A DNA stretch of 64,000 nt from Prevotella sp. (GCA_017449495.1 JAFTFO010000038.1:1-64000), one strand, 5' to 3'. Counted from the stretch's first letter, positions 25,173 to 33,766 are shown. The notes: generated by a model from the letters alone, not told the origin. Program-made: numbers and translations.

Positions 25173-27769
25173 AGAAACTACTGTCGTTGCCACCGAATCT
25201 GGTGGAGGTGTTTCATCAGGTGACAGGACTCTCAAAAGAGGAATATTTCTGTACTTGTGATCCTGTGGGTCATCGTCTGGGGAGTGGTGGCGGTACTGCG
25301 TGGCTGTTACAAGAATCGTGGAGTGCGGAGTGTGGATCCTCATTCTATGAATGGCTCTCGAAAGAAAAGCGCATCCTGATCCATGCCGGTGGACAGAGCA
25401 AACGACTCCCCAGCTACGCGGTGTCGGGGAAGGTGTTGATGCCGCTGCCAGTGTTCCGTTGGGAACGGGGACAGCGACTCTCTCAGGACCTGTTGAGTGT
25501 GCAGTTGCCATTGTACGAGAAGATGATGGCGATGGCCCCCGACAATATCCACACGATGGTGGTCAGCGGTGATGTGCTGATCCGTGCCAAGCAACCCTTA
25601 CAGCCCATCCCCGAGGTGGATGTCGTCTGTTATGGGCTGTGGCTCGATGCCTCTGTGGCGAAGAATCATGGCGTGTTTGTCAGTAGCAGGCGTACACCGG
25701 CCGTGTTGAAGCAGATGCTCCAGAAACCGTCTGTACAGACACTCGGCGAACTACAGAAAGATCACTTCTATCTGACGGATATCGGCGTGTGGCTTCTTAG
25801 CGATAAGGCCGTCGCGCTGCTCATGCAGCGCAGCGCGACGAGTCAAAATAGTTCTACTAGTCATACTAGTGAAACTAGTCTCAAAGAGTATGATCTCTAT
25901 GGGGAGTTTGGTTGTTGTCTGGGTACAGACCCCACCATCGTCGACGAAGAACTGCGTCAACTGAAAGTGGCTATCGTTCCCCTGGCAGGCGGTGAGTTCT
26001 ACCACTTCGGCACGTCCCGGGAGATGATATCCTCGACGTTGAGGCTCCAGAATCTGGTCAACGACCAGCGGGAGATCATGCACCTCGACCGGAAACCTCA
26101 TCCGAGCATCTTTGTGCAGAATGCTGTGACGGAGATTCCGTTCACCGAGGAGAATAGTAATATTTGGATTGAGAATAGCTATGTGGGGCGCCGTTGGCAT
26201 CTCACTCATGACCATGTCATCACAGGTGTGCCCGAGAATGACTGGGAGATCAGTTTAGAGCCGGGAGAGTGCATCGACGTGGTGCCAGTGGGAGAGAAAG
26301 ACTACGAGGTGCGCCGTTACCGTATCGACGAACCTCAGAATAGCAATGAGCTGGCAGAACGAGCGAACCTGCAGCGGCTCTTCGACCAGCGCCGTGCCTT
26401 CCGTAAGCAGAACTGGAGTGCGTTGGCGAAGAACTGGAACCACAGCGTGTTCTATCAACTCGATCTGGCCGATGCGGCAGAGCAGTTCAAGCGTCTGCAG
26501 ATTCCCCTGCCGCCACCATTGCCTGCCGATGCACCGTTGATGACTCGCATCCACGATGCCATGTTCAGGGGGGAGCGTGAAAAGGCTTTTGCCCTCCTTC
26601 GTGAGGGCTTGATACAGAGGGACGGTTCTTTCGTTACATCGCACGATGTGACGAAAGAACCGCATCTTTGTGTGGCTGACGATCAGATTGTGTGGGGTCG
26701 TAGCCCCGTACGTATTGATATTGCCGGGGGCTGGACCGACACACCGCCCTACTGCTTGATGGAGGGTGGCAATGTCATCAACCTGGCCATCGAACTGAAT
26801 GGACAGCCCCCGTTACAGACTTATGTCAAACCGTCTAAGGACTACCATATTGTGCTCCGCAGTATCGACCTCGGAGCCATGGAGGTGGTGGAGACCACCG
26901 AACAGTTGATGGACTTTATGCATGTCGGTTCCCCCTTCTCCATTCCCAAGGCAGCCCTTGTGTTGGCTGGCTTTGGTCATGGACCGTCGCTTCGTGAAGA
27001 GTTGGAGGCTTTCGGCTCAGGCATTGAACTGACACTCCTCTCCGCAATTCCAGCCGGCAGTGGGTTAGGCACAAGCAGCATTCTGGCGGCGACCGTCTTG
27101 GGAGCGCTCAACGACTTCTGCGGCCTGGGCTGGGATAAGAATGAAATCGGTCATCGTACCCTAATGCTGGAACAGATGCTCACCACGGGTGGTGGTTGGC
27201 AGGATCAGTTCGGTGGGGTGCTGGGTGGTGTCAAACTCCTGCAGACGGGTAGGGGATTTGAACAGAACCCGCAGGTACGCTGGTTACCCAACGATCTGTG
27301 GACACAGCCTGAGTATCGGGCCTGCCACCTTTTATATTATACAGGCATCACCAGGATGGCGAAACATATCTTGGCAGAGATAGTCCGACGGATGTTCCTG
27401 AACGACAACGGCGAACTGCGCCTGTTGCGGGAGATGAAAGAGCATACGATGGAGATGTACGAGGCTATCCAGCAGAACGACTTCCGTAGGACGGGGCTGC
27501 TCATGCGGAAGACCTGGCAACAGAACCAAGCCCTCGACAGCGGCACGAACCCGTCGGCAGTGGCAGCACAGACAGCCCTCATCGATGACCTCTGCTTAGG
27601 CTATAAGCTCCCCGGGGCCGGCGGTGGTGGCTATCTCTATATGATCGCCAAGGACCCTGAGGCTGCTGGACGGATCAAACAACTGCTGACGGAGCACCGT
27701 CTGAACAAGAACGCCCGTTTCGTGGAGATGTCGCTCTCGACGACAGGACTCCAGATCAGTAGAAGCTGA
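25169..27769 (+). CDS. fkp: Bifunctional fucokinase/L-fucose-1-phosphate guanylyltransferase
   Basis: An 866-residue fusion enzyme that salvages L-fucose: kinase to fucose-1-phosphate, then GTP-dependent formation of GDP-fucose for capsule and glycoprotein fucosylation. The N-terminal pyrophosphorylase half has A-G-G-Q-S-K-R-L-P near residue 72; the C-terminal GHMP kinase half has G-R-S-P-V-R-I-D-I-A-G-G-W-T-D-T (about 510) and P-A-G-S-G-L-G-T-S-S (about 627) and G-A-G-G-G-G at the end. It is shorter than Bacteroides Fkp (about 950). A 45-base ACTAGT array adds 15 Ser/Thr-rich residues near position 225. A TTG start 18 bases upstream is possible but the ATG overlaps the upstream stop in the usual way. 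Confidence 0.92.
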   Translation: MKKLLSLPPNLVEVFHQVTGLSKEEYFCTCDPVGHRLGSGGGTAWLLQESWSAECGSSFYEWLSKEKRILIHAGGQSKRLPSYAVSGKVLMPLPVFRWERGQRLSQDLLSVQLPLYEKMMAMAPDNIHTMVVSGDVLIRAKQPLQPIPEVDVVCYGLWLDASVAKNHGVFVSSRRTPAVLKQMLQKPSVQTLGELQKDHFYLTDIGVWLLSDKAVALLMQRSATSQNSSTSHTSETSLKEYDLYGEFGCCLGTDPTIVDEELRQLKVAIVPLAGGEFYHFGTSREMISSTLRLQNLVNDQREIMHLDRKPHPSIFVQNAVTEIPFTEENSNIWIENSYVGRRWHLTHDHVITGVPENDWEISLEPGECIDVVPVGEKDYEVRRYRIDEPQNSNELAERANLQRLFDQRRAFRKQNWSALAKNWNHSVFYQLDLADAAEQFKRLQIPLPPPLPADAPLMTRIHDAMFRGEREKAFALLREGLIQRDGSFVTSHDVTKEPHLCVADDQIVWGRSPVRIDIAGGWTDTPPYCLMEGGNVINLAIELNGQPPLQTYVKPSKDYHIVLRSIDLGAMEVVETTEQLMDFMHVGSPFSIPKAALVLAGFGHGPSLREELEAFGSGIELTLLSAIPAGSGLGTSSILAATVLGALNDFCGLGWDKNEIGHRTLMLEQMLTTGGGWQDQFGGVLGGVKLLQTGRGFEQNPQVRWLPNDLWTQPEYRACHLLYYTGITRMAKHILAEIVRRMFLNDNGELRLLREMKEHTMEMYEAIQQNDFRRTGLLMRKTWQQNQALDSGTNPSAVAAQTALIDDLCLGYKLPGAGGGGYLYMIAKDPEAAGRIKQLLTEHRLNKNARFVEMSLSTTGLQISRS
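25841..25885. repeat. In-frame 9-base ACTAGT array in fkp
   Basis: Five units AGTCAAAAT, AGTTCTACT, AGTCATACT, AGTGAAACT, AGTCTCAAA with exact 9-base period; each unit is one S-x-x/S-x-T triplet (S-Q-N, S-S-T, S-H-T, S-E-T, S-L-K). Confidence 0.85.
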
Positions 27770-28521
27770 CCAGTTTTACTAGTCATACTAGTCTTACTAG
27801 TTAAAACTAGTCTGAAGTCTTGCCTTTGATAAGCTTCCTTTAAGTATTTAAGCTCGCCTTGAAGGCGGGTAATCTCTGATTTGAGTTGGGCGATCTCACG
27901 ATCTTTGGCTTCTATGGTGGCCTTTTGAATGTTACGGTATCCCAGTCGGGCTGCCGTCATACGTTCGCGGATACCGCCATTCTCTTTGAAGTCTTGCTCC
28001 AGCCATGACTCGTAACTCTTCATCATCTTGTCGACATAGTGGCAAAGTGATAGGGCGGTGTTAGCCATTTCCTCATCATCCCACCGGTTAAAGAAGGGCT
28101 GATATTCCTCAAGCTTGTTATGCTGCTGACAGAATTTGAGCAGGTTGCCGTAGCGGATGTGCCCTTTTTGCCAACGGGTTAATCTGTGAGATAGCAGATA
28201 GTCCTCATAGTCCTCGCGGAGCTCTTTTAATGAAGCACGTGCCACATTGATGAGTTTCATTTCCAATTCCATTGATGTGACACCATCAGCCATTCCTTCC
28301 ACAATATTTTGTTTTCCGGATCGTGCCGCTTGTATCATTTGGTCTACGGTGCGATCTCCATATTTAGGTAGGAAACGCGATGTGAAAGTATAAGTTAATT
28401 GGTAGAGTACGACAGTCTTCTGGTAGAACCATAACTCTTCCCAGTTCTTCTCCCGGCGGAGTACGACGTCAATCATGGCAGCCGCCTCTGTGGGGTTCTT
28501 GTGTTCATTTGAAGGTGTCAT
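27637..28521 (-). CDS. Four-helix-bundle (23S rRNA intervening-sequence-like) protein
   Basis: A 294-residue protein from the ATG at 28521. Residues about 20-150 match the plan of the IVS/four-helix-bundle family (W-E-E-L-W-F-Y-Q-K, then I-Q-A-A-R-S-G-K-Q-N-I-V-E-G, and S-L-K-E-L-R-E-D-Y-E-D-Y-L); a coiled coil follows at about 195-235 (I-A-Q-L-K-S-E-I-T-R-L-Q-G-E-L). Related proteins include the Avd accessory of diversity-generating retroelements, but no reverse transcriptase is nearby. The last 55 residues are read through an ACTAGT array and antisense to the fkp end and look like an added tail. It starts inside the end of the GSCFA gene, so both are co-transcribed. Function unknown. Confidence 0.7.
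   Translation of the reverse strand: MTPSNEHKNPTEAAAMIDVVLRREKNWEELWFYQKTVVLYQLTYTFTSRFLPKYGDRTVDQMIQAARSGKQNIVEGMADGVTSMELEMKLINVARASLKELREDYEDYLLSHRLTRWQKGHIRYGNLLKFCQQHNKLEEYQPFFNRWDDEEMANTALSLCHYVDKMMKSYESWLEQDFKENGGIRERMTAARLGYRNIQKATIEAKDREIAQLKSEITRLQGELKYLKEAYQRQDFRLVLTSKTSMTSKTGQLLLIWSPVVESDISTKRAFLFRRCSVSSCLIRPAASGSLAII
27772..27817. repeat. 9-base ACTAGT array at the fkp/four-helix junction
   Basis: Five units AGTTTTACT, AGTCATACT, AGTCTTACT, AGTTAAAACT (one base longer), AGTCTGAAG. It starts 3 bases after the fkp stop and lies in the frame of the opposite gene (L-T-S-K-T-S-M-T-S-K-T). Confidence 0.85.
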
Positions 28522-29362
28522 ATATAGTAGATTTAAAGTTGGGGTATTTCTCTTGAAGGGCTTGAAGTCGGGCTTGAGTCTGGGCTTTGAAACGTTGGTA
28601 TTCTTCAGACTCAGGATGAAAAGGACGGTGCGACAACGCTTGTCTGATGGGATGCCACTCCTCCATGAATGATTTGGCTTCACGGCTGAAACACCATTCA
28701 TTCAGCCGCTCCCAGATATAGTCGACTGCCTGTCCTGAAGGATGCAGCATATCAGCGGCATAGAAACGATAGTCGCGAAGTTCGTCCATCAGAAGCTCAT
28801 AGGCGGGGAAGTAACTAGTATTACTAGTCGTGCTAGTCATACTAGCCTCACTAGTTGCCAGGAGCAGGGTTGCCTTGGAGAGCTGACTCTCATGATAGCC
28901 GTATTTGCGGTAGCGGATGGGGCTGACTGTTAGGATTGTCTGCACCTCGGGATTGTTGGACTTTAACAGCTCGACAGTTTTCCTCAGATAATTTGTACAT
29001 TCGCAGACGGTCAGTTCTTCTTCCTGAAAGAGAGAGGCAGGGCGCTTTTCACAGTTGTCGACGATTTCGCCCGTTTCTTTCAGACGATAGACATGGTTCG
29101 TCCCCAATGTCAGGAACACAATCCGGGGAATGGCTTGAAGAGTTTTTTCTGAAGATTCGGAGCACAGCAGACGCTCGAAGGTATGCAGGATACTGGCAGG
29201 GTTATACATTGTGCCGAATGGATTGACGATGGCAGGAAACCCATTATCATTGAATTTCCGTCCAATCCCGTCGGCAAAGCACGAACCAACCAATAGTACC
29301 TCCTCACAGGGCATGATCTCAAATGAGGCATGAGGTATTTCTACAATCGTTCTGAACTCCAT
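28505..29362 (-). CDS. GSCFA domain protein
   Basis: A 285-residue protein with the founding motif V-G-S-C-F-A-D-G-I-G near residue 26, then N-P-F-G-T-M-Y-N-P and L-T-L-G-T-N-H-V-Y. The GSCFA family is related to SGNH/GDSL hydrolases: the Ser of G-S-C-F-A would be the nucleophile and H-P-S-G (about 208) near the C-terminal catalytic His. Substrate unknown. No signal peptide, so cytoplasmic. An ACTAGT array adds S-M-T-S-T-T-S-N-T-S near residue 175. First gene of a unit with the four-helix-bundle gene. Confidence 0.85.
   Translation of the reverse strand: MEFRTIVEIPHASFEIMPCEEVLLVGSCFADGIGRKFNDNGFPAIVNPFGTMYNPASILHTFERLLCSESSEKTLQAIPRIVFLTLGTNHVYRLKETGEIVDNCEKRPASLFQEEELTVCECTNYLRKTVELLKSNNPEVQTILTVSPIRYRKYGYHESQLSKATLLLATSEASMTSTTSNTSYFPAYELLMDELRDYRFYAADMLHPSGQAVDYIWERLNEWCFSREAKSFMEEWHPIRQALSHRPFHPESEEYQRFKAQTQARLQALQEKYPNFKSTIYDTFK
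28817..28852. repeat. In-frame 9-base ACTAGT array in the GSCFA gene
   Basis: AGTATTACT, AGTCGTGCT, AGTCATACT, AGCCTCACT: four units of exact 9-base period, flanked by partial units on both sides, frame preserved. Confidence 0.85.
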
Positions 29363-29379
29363 CTTGACAAAATATACTG

Positions 29380-29410
29380 CAAAGATAGTGTAAAAAAAGG
29401 TAAATACAAA
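29380..29410 (-). promoter_or_regulatory. Promoter of the GSCFA gene
   Basis: Minus-strand TTTG at 29410-29407, 19 bases, TATCTTTG at 29387-29380. Confidence 0.75.
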
Positions 29411-29450
29411 GAAAAAAGATAAATATGTGTCTTAATTCAGTCTTTTTTAC

Positions 29451-29489
29451 TAATTTTGCACTATGAAAAGTAAAAAGGTAAAAAAGTAA
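29451..29489 (+). promoter_or_regulatory. -7 box and 8-base array ahead of murF-alr
   Basis: TAATTTTG at 29451-29458, then three 8-base units AAAAGTAA, AAAGGTAA, AAAAGTAA at 29466-29489 that end exactly at the start codon at 29490. The leader is thus almost entirely repeat. Confidence 0.6.
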
Positions 29490-31961
29490 ATGAAATACAG
29501 TATAGAAAAGGTGACGACACTGATTGGTGCGCGTCGATATGGAAATAGTGAAGGACAAATCCGTTGGCTGCTGACCGACAGTCGCAGTCTATGCTTCCCA
29601 GAAGAGACACTTTTCTTTGCATTGAAGACACAGCGTAACGATGGTCACCGTTACATCAGCGACCTCTATCGTCGTGGTGTGCGTCATTTCGTGGTCGAAC
29701 AGGTGCCGGAGCATGCCGACACCATTTACCCCGAGGCCAATTTCCTGCGTGTCCCCTCACCCCTGGCAGCCTTGCAGCGCCTGGCAGAGCGTCATCGTGA
29801 TGAGTTCGACATCCCCATCGTCGGCATTACCGGCTCTAACGGAAAGACCATGGTCAAGGAGTGGCTCTATCAGCTTTTGCTGCCCTCGCAGAAGATCGTT
29901 CGCTCACCCCGCAGCTATAACTCTCAGATTGGTGTGCCCCTCTCCGTGTGGCTGCTGAACGAACAGACGGAGGTGGGTATCTTCGAGGCCGGCATCAGTC
30001 AGCCCGGCGAGATGTTCGCCCTGCGTGACATCATCCAGCCCACCGTCGGCGTGCTCACCAGTCTCGGTGCCGCCCATCAGGAGAACTTCCGCTCGATGGA
30101 GGAAAAGTGTATGGAGAAGCTGGAACTGATGCACGACACCGAGGCGATGGTCTACTGTTCGGATAACGACATCGTGAGCCGTTGCATCCGTCGAATGCAG
30201 TACAAGGGTGAGAAGATTGCCTGGTCGCAGTGCGATGAGCAGGCGGCATTCTTCGTGAAGAGTGTCGAGCTCAAGCCGGCCGCCTCTTCGCTCATCACCT
30301 ATATCTATCAGGGCGAAGAGAACTGCTATACCATCCCCTTCATCGATGAGGCCAGTATCGAGAACTCCTTCACCTGTGCCGCTGTGGCCCTCCACTTAGG
30401 ACTGACGCCAGCGCAACTTGCTGAGCGGATGCCACGCCTCCAGCCGGTGGCCATGCGTCTGGAGGTCAAGCAGGGCCAACGCGGCTGTATCCTCATCAAC
30501 GACTCCTACAACAGCGATATCAACTCACTCGATATAGCCCTTGACTTCATGCAGCGCCGTCAGGCTTCTCTGAGAAAGACTCTGATTCTCAGCGACATGT
30601 TCCAGACCGGCACCTCCCCTGAGGCGCTCTATGCCCAGGTGTCCGACCTCTGTTTGAAGCGTGGTGTCGACAAGTTCATCGGTATCGGTCCTGAACTCAC
30701 GGCCCAGTCCGACCGTATCCGTGTGGCCGACAAGCAGTTCTTTGCCGACGTGAACCATTTCATATCCTCCGACGCCTTTAACAGTCTCGACCACGAGCTG
30801 ATCTTGCTGAAGGGTGCCCGACAGTTCGGCTTCGACCAGATCACGGAACAGCTGGAGCAGAAGGTGCATGAGACCATCCTCGAGGTAAACCTTAATGCCG
30901 TGGTGGAGAACCTGAACTATTACCGTTCGTTCCTGAAGCCCGAGACGAAGATGGTGTGTATGATTAAGGCCGATGCCTATGGGGCAGGGGCTGTGGAGAT
31001 TGCCAAGACATTGCAGGACCATCGTGTCGACTACCTCGCTGTGGCCGTCGCCGACGAGGGTGTCACCCTCCGCAAGGCAGGCATCACCGCCAATATCATG
31101 ATCATGAATCCCGAGATGACCGCCTTCAAGACCATGTTCGACTACGACCTGGAGCCTGAGGTCTACAGCTTCCGCCTGATGGATGCGCTGATCAAGGCGG
31201 CCCGTAAGGAGGGCATCACCGGCTGGCCCGTGCATATCAAACTCGACACAGGCATGCACCGCCTCGGCTTCGATCCCATCCACGACATCGACGAGGTCAT
31301 CGACCGTCTGCACCACCAGAACGCCATCATCCCCCGTTCGGTGTTCAGCCACTTCGTGGGCTCCGACAGCGACGACTTCGATGCATTCTCCGCCCAGCAG
31401 TTTGAACTCTTCGAGCAGGGCAGCCAGAAACTCCAGTCGGCCTTTACACATAAGATCCTGCGCCACATGGACAACTCCGCTGGCATCGAGCATTTCCCCG
31501 AGCGTCAGATGGATATGTGCCGTCTCGGCCTCGGCCTCTACGGCGTCGATCCTCGGGATAATCGGATGCTGCACACCGTTTCCACCCTCAAGACCACCAT
31601 CCTCCAACTCCGCCATGTTCCTGCCGGTGATACCGTAGGCTACAGCCGTAAGGGCCGGATAGAGCGCGACTCCGTGATTGCCGCCATCCCCATCGGCTAT
31701 GCCGACGGCCTGAACCGTCACCTCGGCAATCGTCACGGCTATTGTTTGGTACACGGTCAGAAAGCCGAATATGTGGGTAATATCTGCATGGATGTGGCGA
31801 TGATCGACGTGACCGACATCCCCTGTCAGGAGGGCGACCAGGTGGAAATCTTCGGAGAGCATTTGCCCGTCACCGTGCTCAGCGACATCATCGACACCAT
31901 CCCCTACGAGGTGCTGACGGCTGTCTCCAACCGTGTGAAGCGTGTCTACTTCCAAGATTAG
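29490..31961 (+). CDS. murF: MurF-Alr fusion: UDP-MurNAc-tripeptide D-Ala-D-Ala ligase/alanine racemase
   Basis: An 823-residue fusion typical of Bacteroidetes. Residues 1-450 are MurF, which adds D-Ala-D-Ala to the muramyl tripeptide; the ATP loop is G-I-T-G-S-N-G-K-T at 112-120. Residues 455-823 are the PLP-dependent alanine racemase, with the PLP Lys in M-I-K-A-D-A-Y-G-A-G (about 492), D-N-S-A-G-I and C-R-L-G-L-G-L-Y-G, and the V-G-Y-S-R region with the second catalytic Tyr nearby. Both active sites look intact, so one protein makes and uses D-alanine in peptidoglycan synthesis. Its stop overlaps the end of the serpin relic. Confidence 0.95.
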   Translation: MKYSIEKVTTLIGARRYGNSEGQIRWLLTDSRSLCFPEETLFFALKTQRNDGHRYISDLYRRGVRHFVVEQVPEHADTIYPEANFLRVPSPLAALQRLAERHRDEFDIPIVGITGSNGKTMVKEWLYQLLLPSQKIVRSPRSYNSQIGVPLSVWLLNEQTEVGIFEAGISQPGEMFALRDIIQPTVGVLTSLGAAHQENFRSMEEKCMEKLELMHDTEAMVYCSDNDIVSRCIRRMQYKGEKIAWSQCDEQAAFFVKSVELKPAASSLITYIYQGEENCYTIPFIDEASIENSFTCAAVALHLGLTPAQLAERMPRLQPVAMRLEVKQGQRGCILINDSYNSDINSLDIALDFMQRRQASLRKTLILSDMFQTGTSPEALYAQVSDLCLKRGVDKFIGIGPELTAQSDRIRVADKQFFADVNHFISSDAFNSLDHELILLKGARQFGFDQITEQLEQKVHETILEVNLNAVVENLNYYRSFLKPETKMVCMIKADAYGAGAVEIAKTLQDHRVDYLAVAVADEGVTLRKAGITANIMIMNPEMTAFKTMFDYDLEPEVYSFRLMDALIKAARKEGITGWPVHIKLDTGMHRLGFDPIHDIDEVIDRLHHQNAIIPRSVFSHFVGSDSDDFDAFSAQQFELFEQGSQKLQSAFTHKILRHMDNSAGIEHFPERQMDMCRLGLGLYGVDPRDNRMLHTVSTLKTTILQLRHVPAGDTVGYSRKGRIERDSVIAAIPIGYADGLNRHLGNRHGYCLVHGQKAEYVGNICMDVAMIDVTDIPCQEGDQVEIFGEHLPVTVLSDIIDTIPYEVLTAVSNRVKRVYFQD

Positions 31962-32185
31962 TCGCCTGTATAACTGCCGATGAAGAAGATGGCATCCGCC
32001 TCAGTCCCTTCTTTATCCACCTTGATGTGGCTGGCTTGCTTGAATTGGCCAATAAATGTGGGGACGGAACAGAAGTCTGGAAATTCCGCATCGTTGGTGA
32101 AAGCCTTCGGCATACCCAGGTCTGCCAACACGTCATTAAGGCATATTTCCGTGGCGGTCTCAAACTTAGGAAGTTTCACGTCCAC
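31958..32185 (-). pseudogene. Serpin C-terminal relic
   Basis: 75 codons matching the last part of serpins: D-V-K-L-P-K-F-E, then L-N-D-V-L-A-D-L-G-M-P-K-A-F and I-K-V-D-K-E-G-T-E-A. In a working serpin the reactive-centre loop and a P-F-x-F strand follow E-G-T-E-A; here it jumps straight to I-F-F-I-G-S-Y-T-G-D, the usual last strand, so about 25-30 residues including the scissile bond are deleted. In the same frame a TGA lies 10 codons upstream of the D-V-K block and nothing serpin-like is seen before it. Not functional as an inhibitor. Confidence 0.75.
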
Positions 32186-32593
32186 CAGTGCCTCGCTGAG
32201 TGCTCCGTAAGTTCAGCCCATTCCTAATTTCTTCCTTTCAGCCGAGGCGTAATTGGCTGAGAATCAGAGGATACTGCTGAAGGAGAACTCGAAATCAGAA
32301 TGGTAGAGGCAACCTGCGACTAACCCAGACGCAGAATAGCTGATGCGCAACTAATCGGTGGATAAAGCAAGACGAAACATCAAGTAACGGATTGTTTGAC
32401 CTTGGTCAAACAATTGACTGACGGCCGTCAAACGATCGTTTGACCAAGGTCAAACAAGTAAAACCTTGGCGTTAAAGACCTTTCAGAAGGCTTTAAAATC
32501 TGGGAAAACGAATCGTTGTGTGCAAGTCGGGATTCTTCATGAGTCGGGAGAAGCCTTGTGTAGCTCTGATACTCACCGCCGCAGTCGATGGTT
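32186..32593. other. 408-base noncoding stretch with decayed sequence
   Basis: No open frame is convincing on either strand. The left part probably held the 5' end of the serpin gene. A palindrome cluster is at 32,392-32,455; the remainder shows nothing else. Confidence 0.5.
32392..32455. repeat. Cluster of GTTTGACC/GGTCAAAC dyads
   Basis: Four dyads abut: 32392-32413 (10-base arms TTGTTTGACC/GGTCAAACAA around TT), 32420-32429 (GACGGCCGTC), 32428-32443 (TCAAACGATCGTTTGA) and 32438-32455 (GTTTGACC-AA-GGTCAAAC). Six to seven copies of the half-site GTTTGAC alternate in orientation over 64 bases. Confidence 0.7.
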
Positions 32594-33709
32594 TTACTTC
32601 CCCATTAGCAAGTCAACCTGTTGCTTGTCCTTGAAGCAGTCGTGCTGCTGGTCCCAGAAGCCGAAGTCAGCATCGTAGCACCAGGTAGTCCAGGCGATGT
32701 TGTTTTCATTAAACACGGTGAGCATGTCCTTCATCCACTCCAGTCCCATCTCACGTGGCGTCTTCTCGTAGAAACCCCACTCGCCGCAGAACAGTTGCAG
32801 GCCGTACTTCTTGGCCACGCTGATGGCATCGGCGAAGTCGGCACGGATCTTATTGATGTCCCACACTTGCTTGATGTACTGTTCCAGTTCTGGTTTGATG
32901 TCATCGGGGGCGGCATCGTAGTCCTCCTTCGACACAAGGATGCCGGGATAGTGCACCTTGCCCGTGTATTTGCCAATGGGTGTCCACCAGGCATTATAGT
33001 GAGTGAGAATCATCGGGTTGTAGTAGTGGAAGGAGAGCACGATGTTCTTGTCGCCTGTCGGCACCTTCAGATACTTCATCGTCTCGTAGCCCTGCCAACG
33101 GTTGGAGCCAACGACGAGGGTACGCTGCGGCTCACGGCTACGGAGGGCCTTGTGGACCTTTGCCACCAACTGGTTCCACTGTTCATGTTCATCGGCCACG
33201 GGCTCGTTCATAAACTCGTAGGCCACCATGTCGGTACTGTAGCCCTTCAGCACGTCCGACAGTTGGTACCAGAGGTTGATCAGATCCTGCTGGGCCTTCT
33301 CCGAAGTGAAGAGTGTGTTGGCGGAGCCATTGCCCTCGTTGACGGCATTGAAATAGTGCGAACGGATGATGTGCAGATCGACGATGGCACGCAGATGGTG
33401 CTTGCCAGCCCAGTCAAGGGCGTTTGTGAGCAGTGTCCAGGCCTCAGGCAGTTTGTTGCCCTGCTCGTCCCAGAACTGCACCTCGTCGATGGGGATGCGC
33501 ACGAAGTCGAAGCCCAGACGTTCCAGGCGGGCGAAGTCCTCCTCCTGAATGTGTAGACGGCGCATCTCGCCACGTGCCTCCGACTGCGACAGCCAGTGGC
33601 TCACGTTCGTACCGCGGTGGATCTTGAAGTTATTGACTGTCCCTGTCTGTGCCAGACTGGGAGTGCTTGCAAAAGCCACGAGGGCCAATAGTAATACCAG
33701 TTTTTTCAT
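32594..33709 (-). CDS. Secreted glycoside hydrolase family 5 endoglucanase
   Basis: A 371-residue GH5 enzyme with a signal peptide (M-K-K-L-V-L-L-L-A-L-V...S-L-A before Q-T-G). It hydrolyses beta-1,4-glucan or a related hemicellulose. Acid/base Glu169 is in F-M-N-E-P and nucleophile Glu310 in L-F-C-G-E-W-G-F; supporting residues R-I-P near 71 and H-Y-Y near 228 are present. Specificity (cellulase, licheninase, mannanase) cannot be told. Follows the GH8 gene and a lipoprotein on the same strand but has its own -7 box. Confidence 0.9.
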   Translation of the reverse strand: MKKLVLLLALVAFASTPSLAQTGTVNNFKIHRGTNVSHWLSQSEARGEMRRLHIQEEDFARLERLGFDFVRIPIDEVQFWDEQGNKLPEAWTLLTNALDWAGKHHLRAIVDLHIIRSHYFNAVNEGNGSANTLFTSEKAQQDLINLWYQLSDVLKGYSTDMVAYEFMNEPVADEHEQWNQLVAKVHKALRSREPQRTLVVGSNRWQGYETMKYLKVPTGDKNIVLSFHYYNPMILTHYNAWWTPIGKYTGKVHYPGILVSKEDYDAAPDDIKPELEQYIKQVWDINKIRADFADAISVAKKYGLQLFCGEWGFYEKTPREMGLEWMKDMLTVFNENNIAWTTWCYDADFGFWDQQHDCFKDKQQVDLLMGK

Positions 33710-33731
33710 ATCAATATAAGTTTATACGGTG

Positions 33732-33755
33732 CAAAGATACACAATAAATTATTGT
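33732..33755 (-). promoter_or_regulatory. -7 box and 15-base palindrome upstream of GH5
   Basis: Minus-strand TATCTTTG at 33739-33732, and immediately upstream a perfect palindrome ACAATAA-A-TTATTGT at 33741-33755 in the spacer where a regulator could sit. No -33 TTTG at normal distance. Confidence 0.5.
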
Positions 33756-33766
33756 TTGATTATAGG

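Noticed and set aside
27637-28521. Diversity-generating retroelement, because the four-helix-bundle protein resembles Avd
   Set aside because: No reverse transcriptase, template repeat or variable repeat was found nearby.
25841-28852. CRISPR array
   Set aside because: Units are 9 bases without spacers of 30 or more and lie in reading frames; no cas genes.
30525-31955. 476-codon minus-strand frame
   Set aside because: Shadow of the well-supported murF-alr gene; no domain.
32621-33556. 311-codon plus-strand frame
   Set aside because: Antisense of the GH5 gene, whose catalytic residues are intact.
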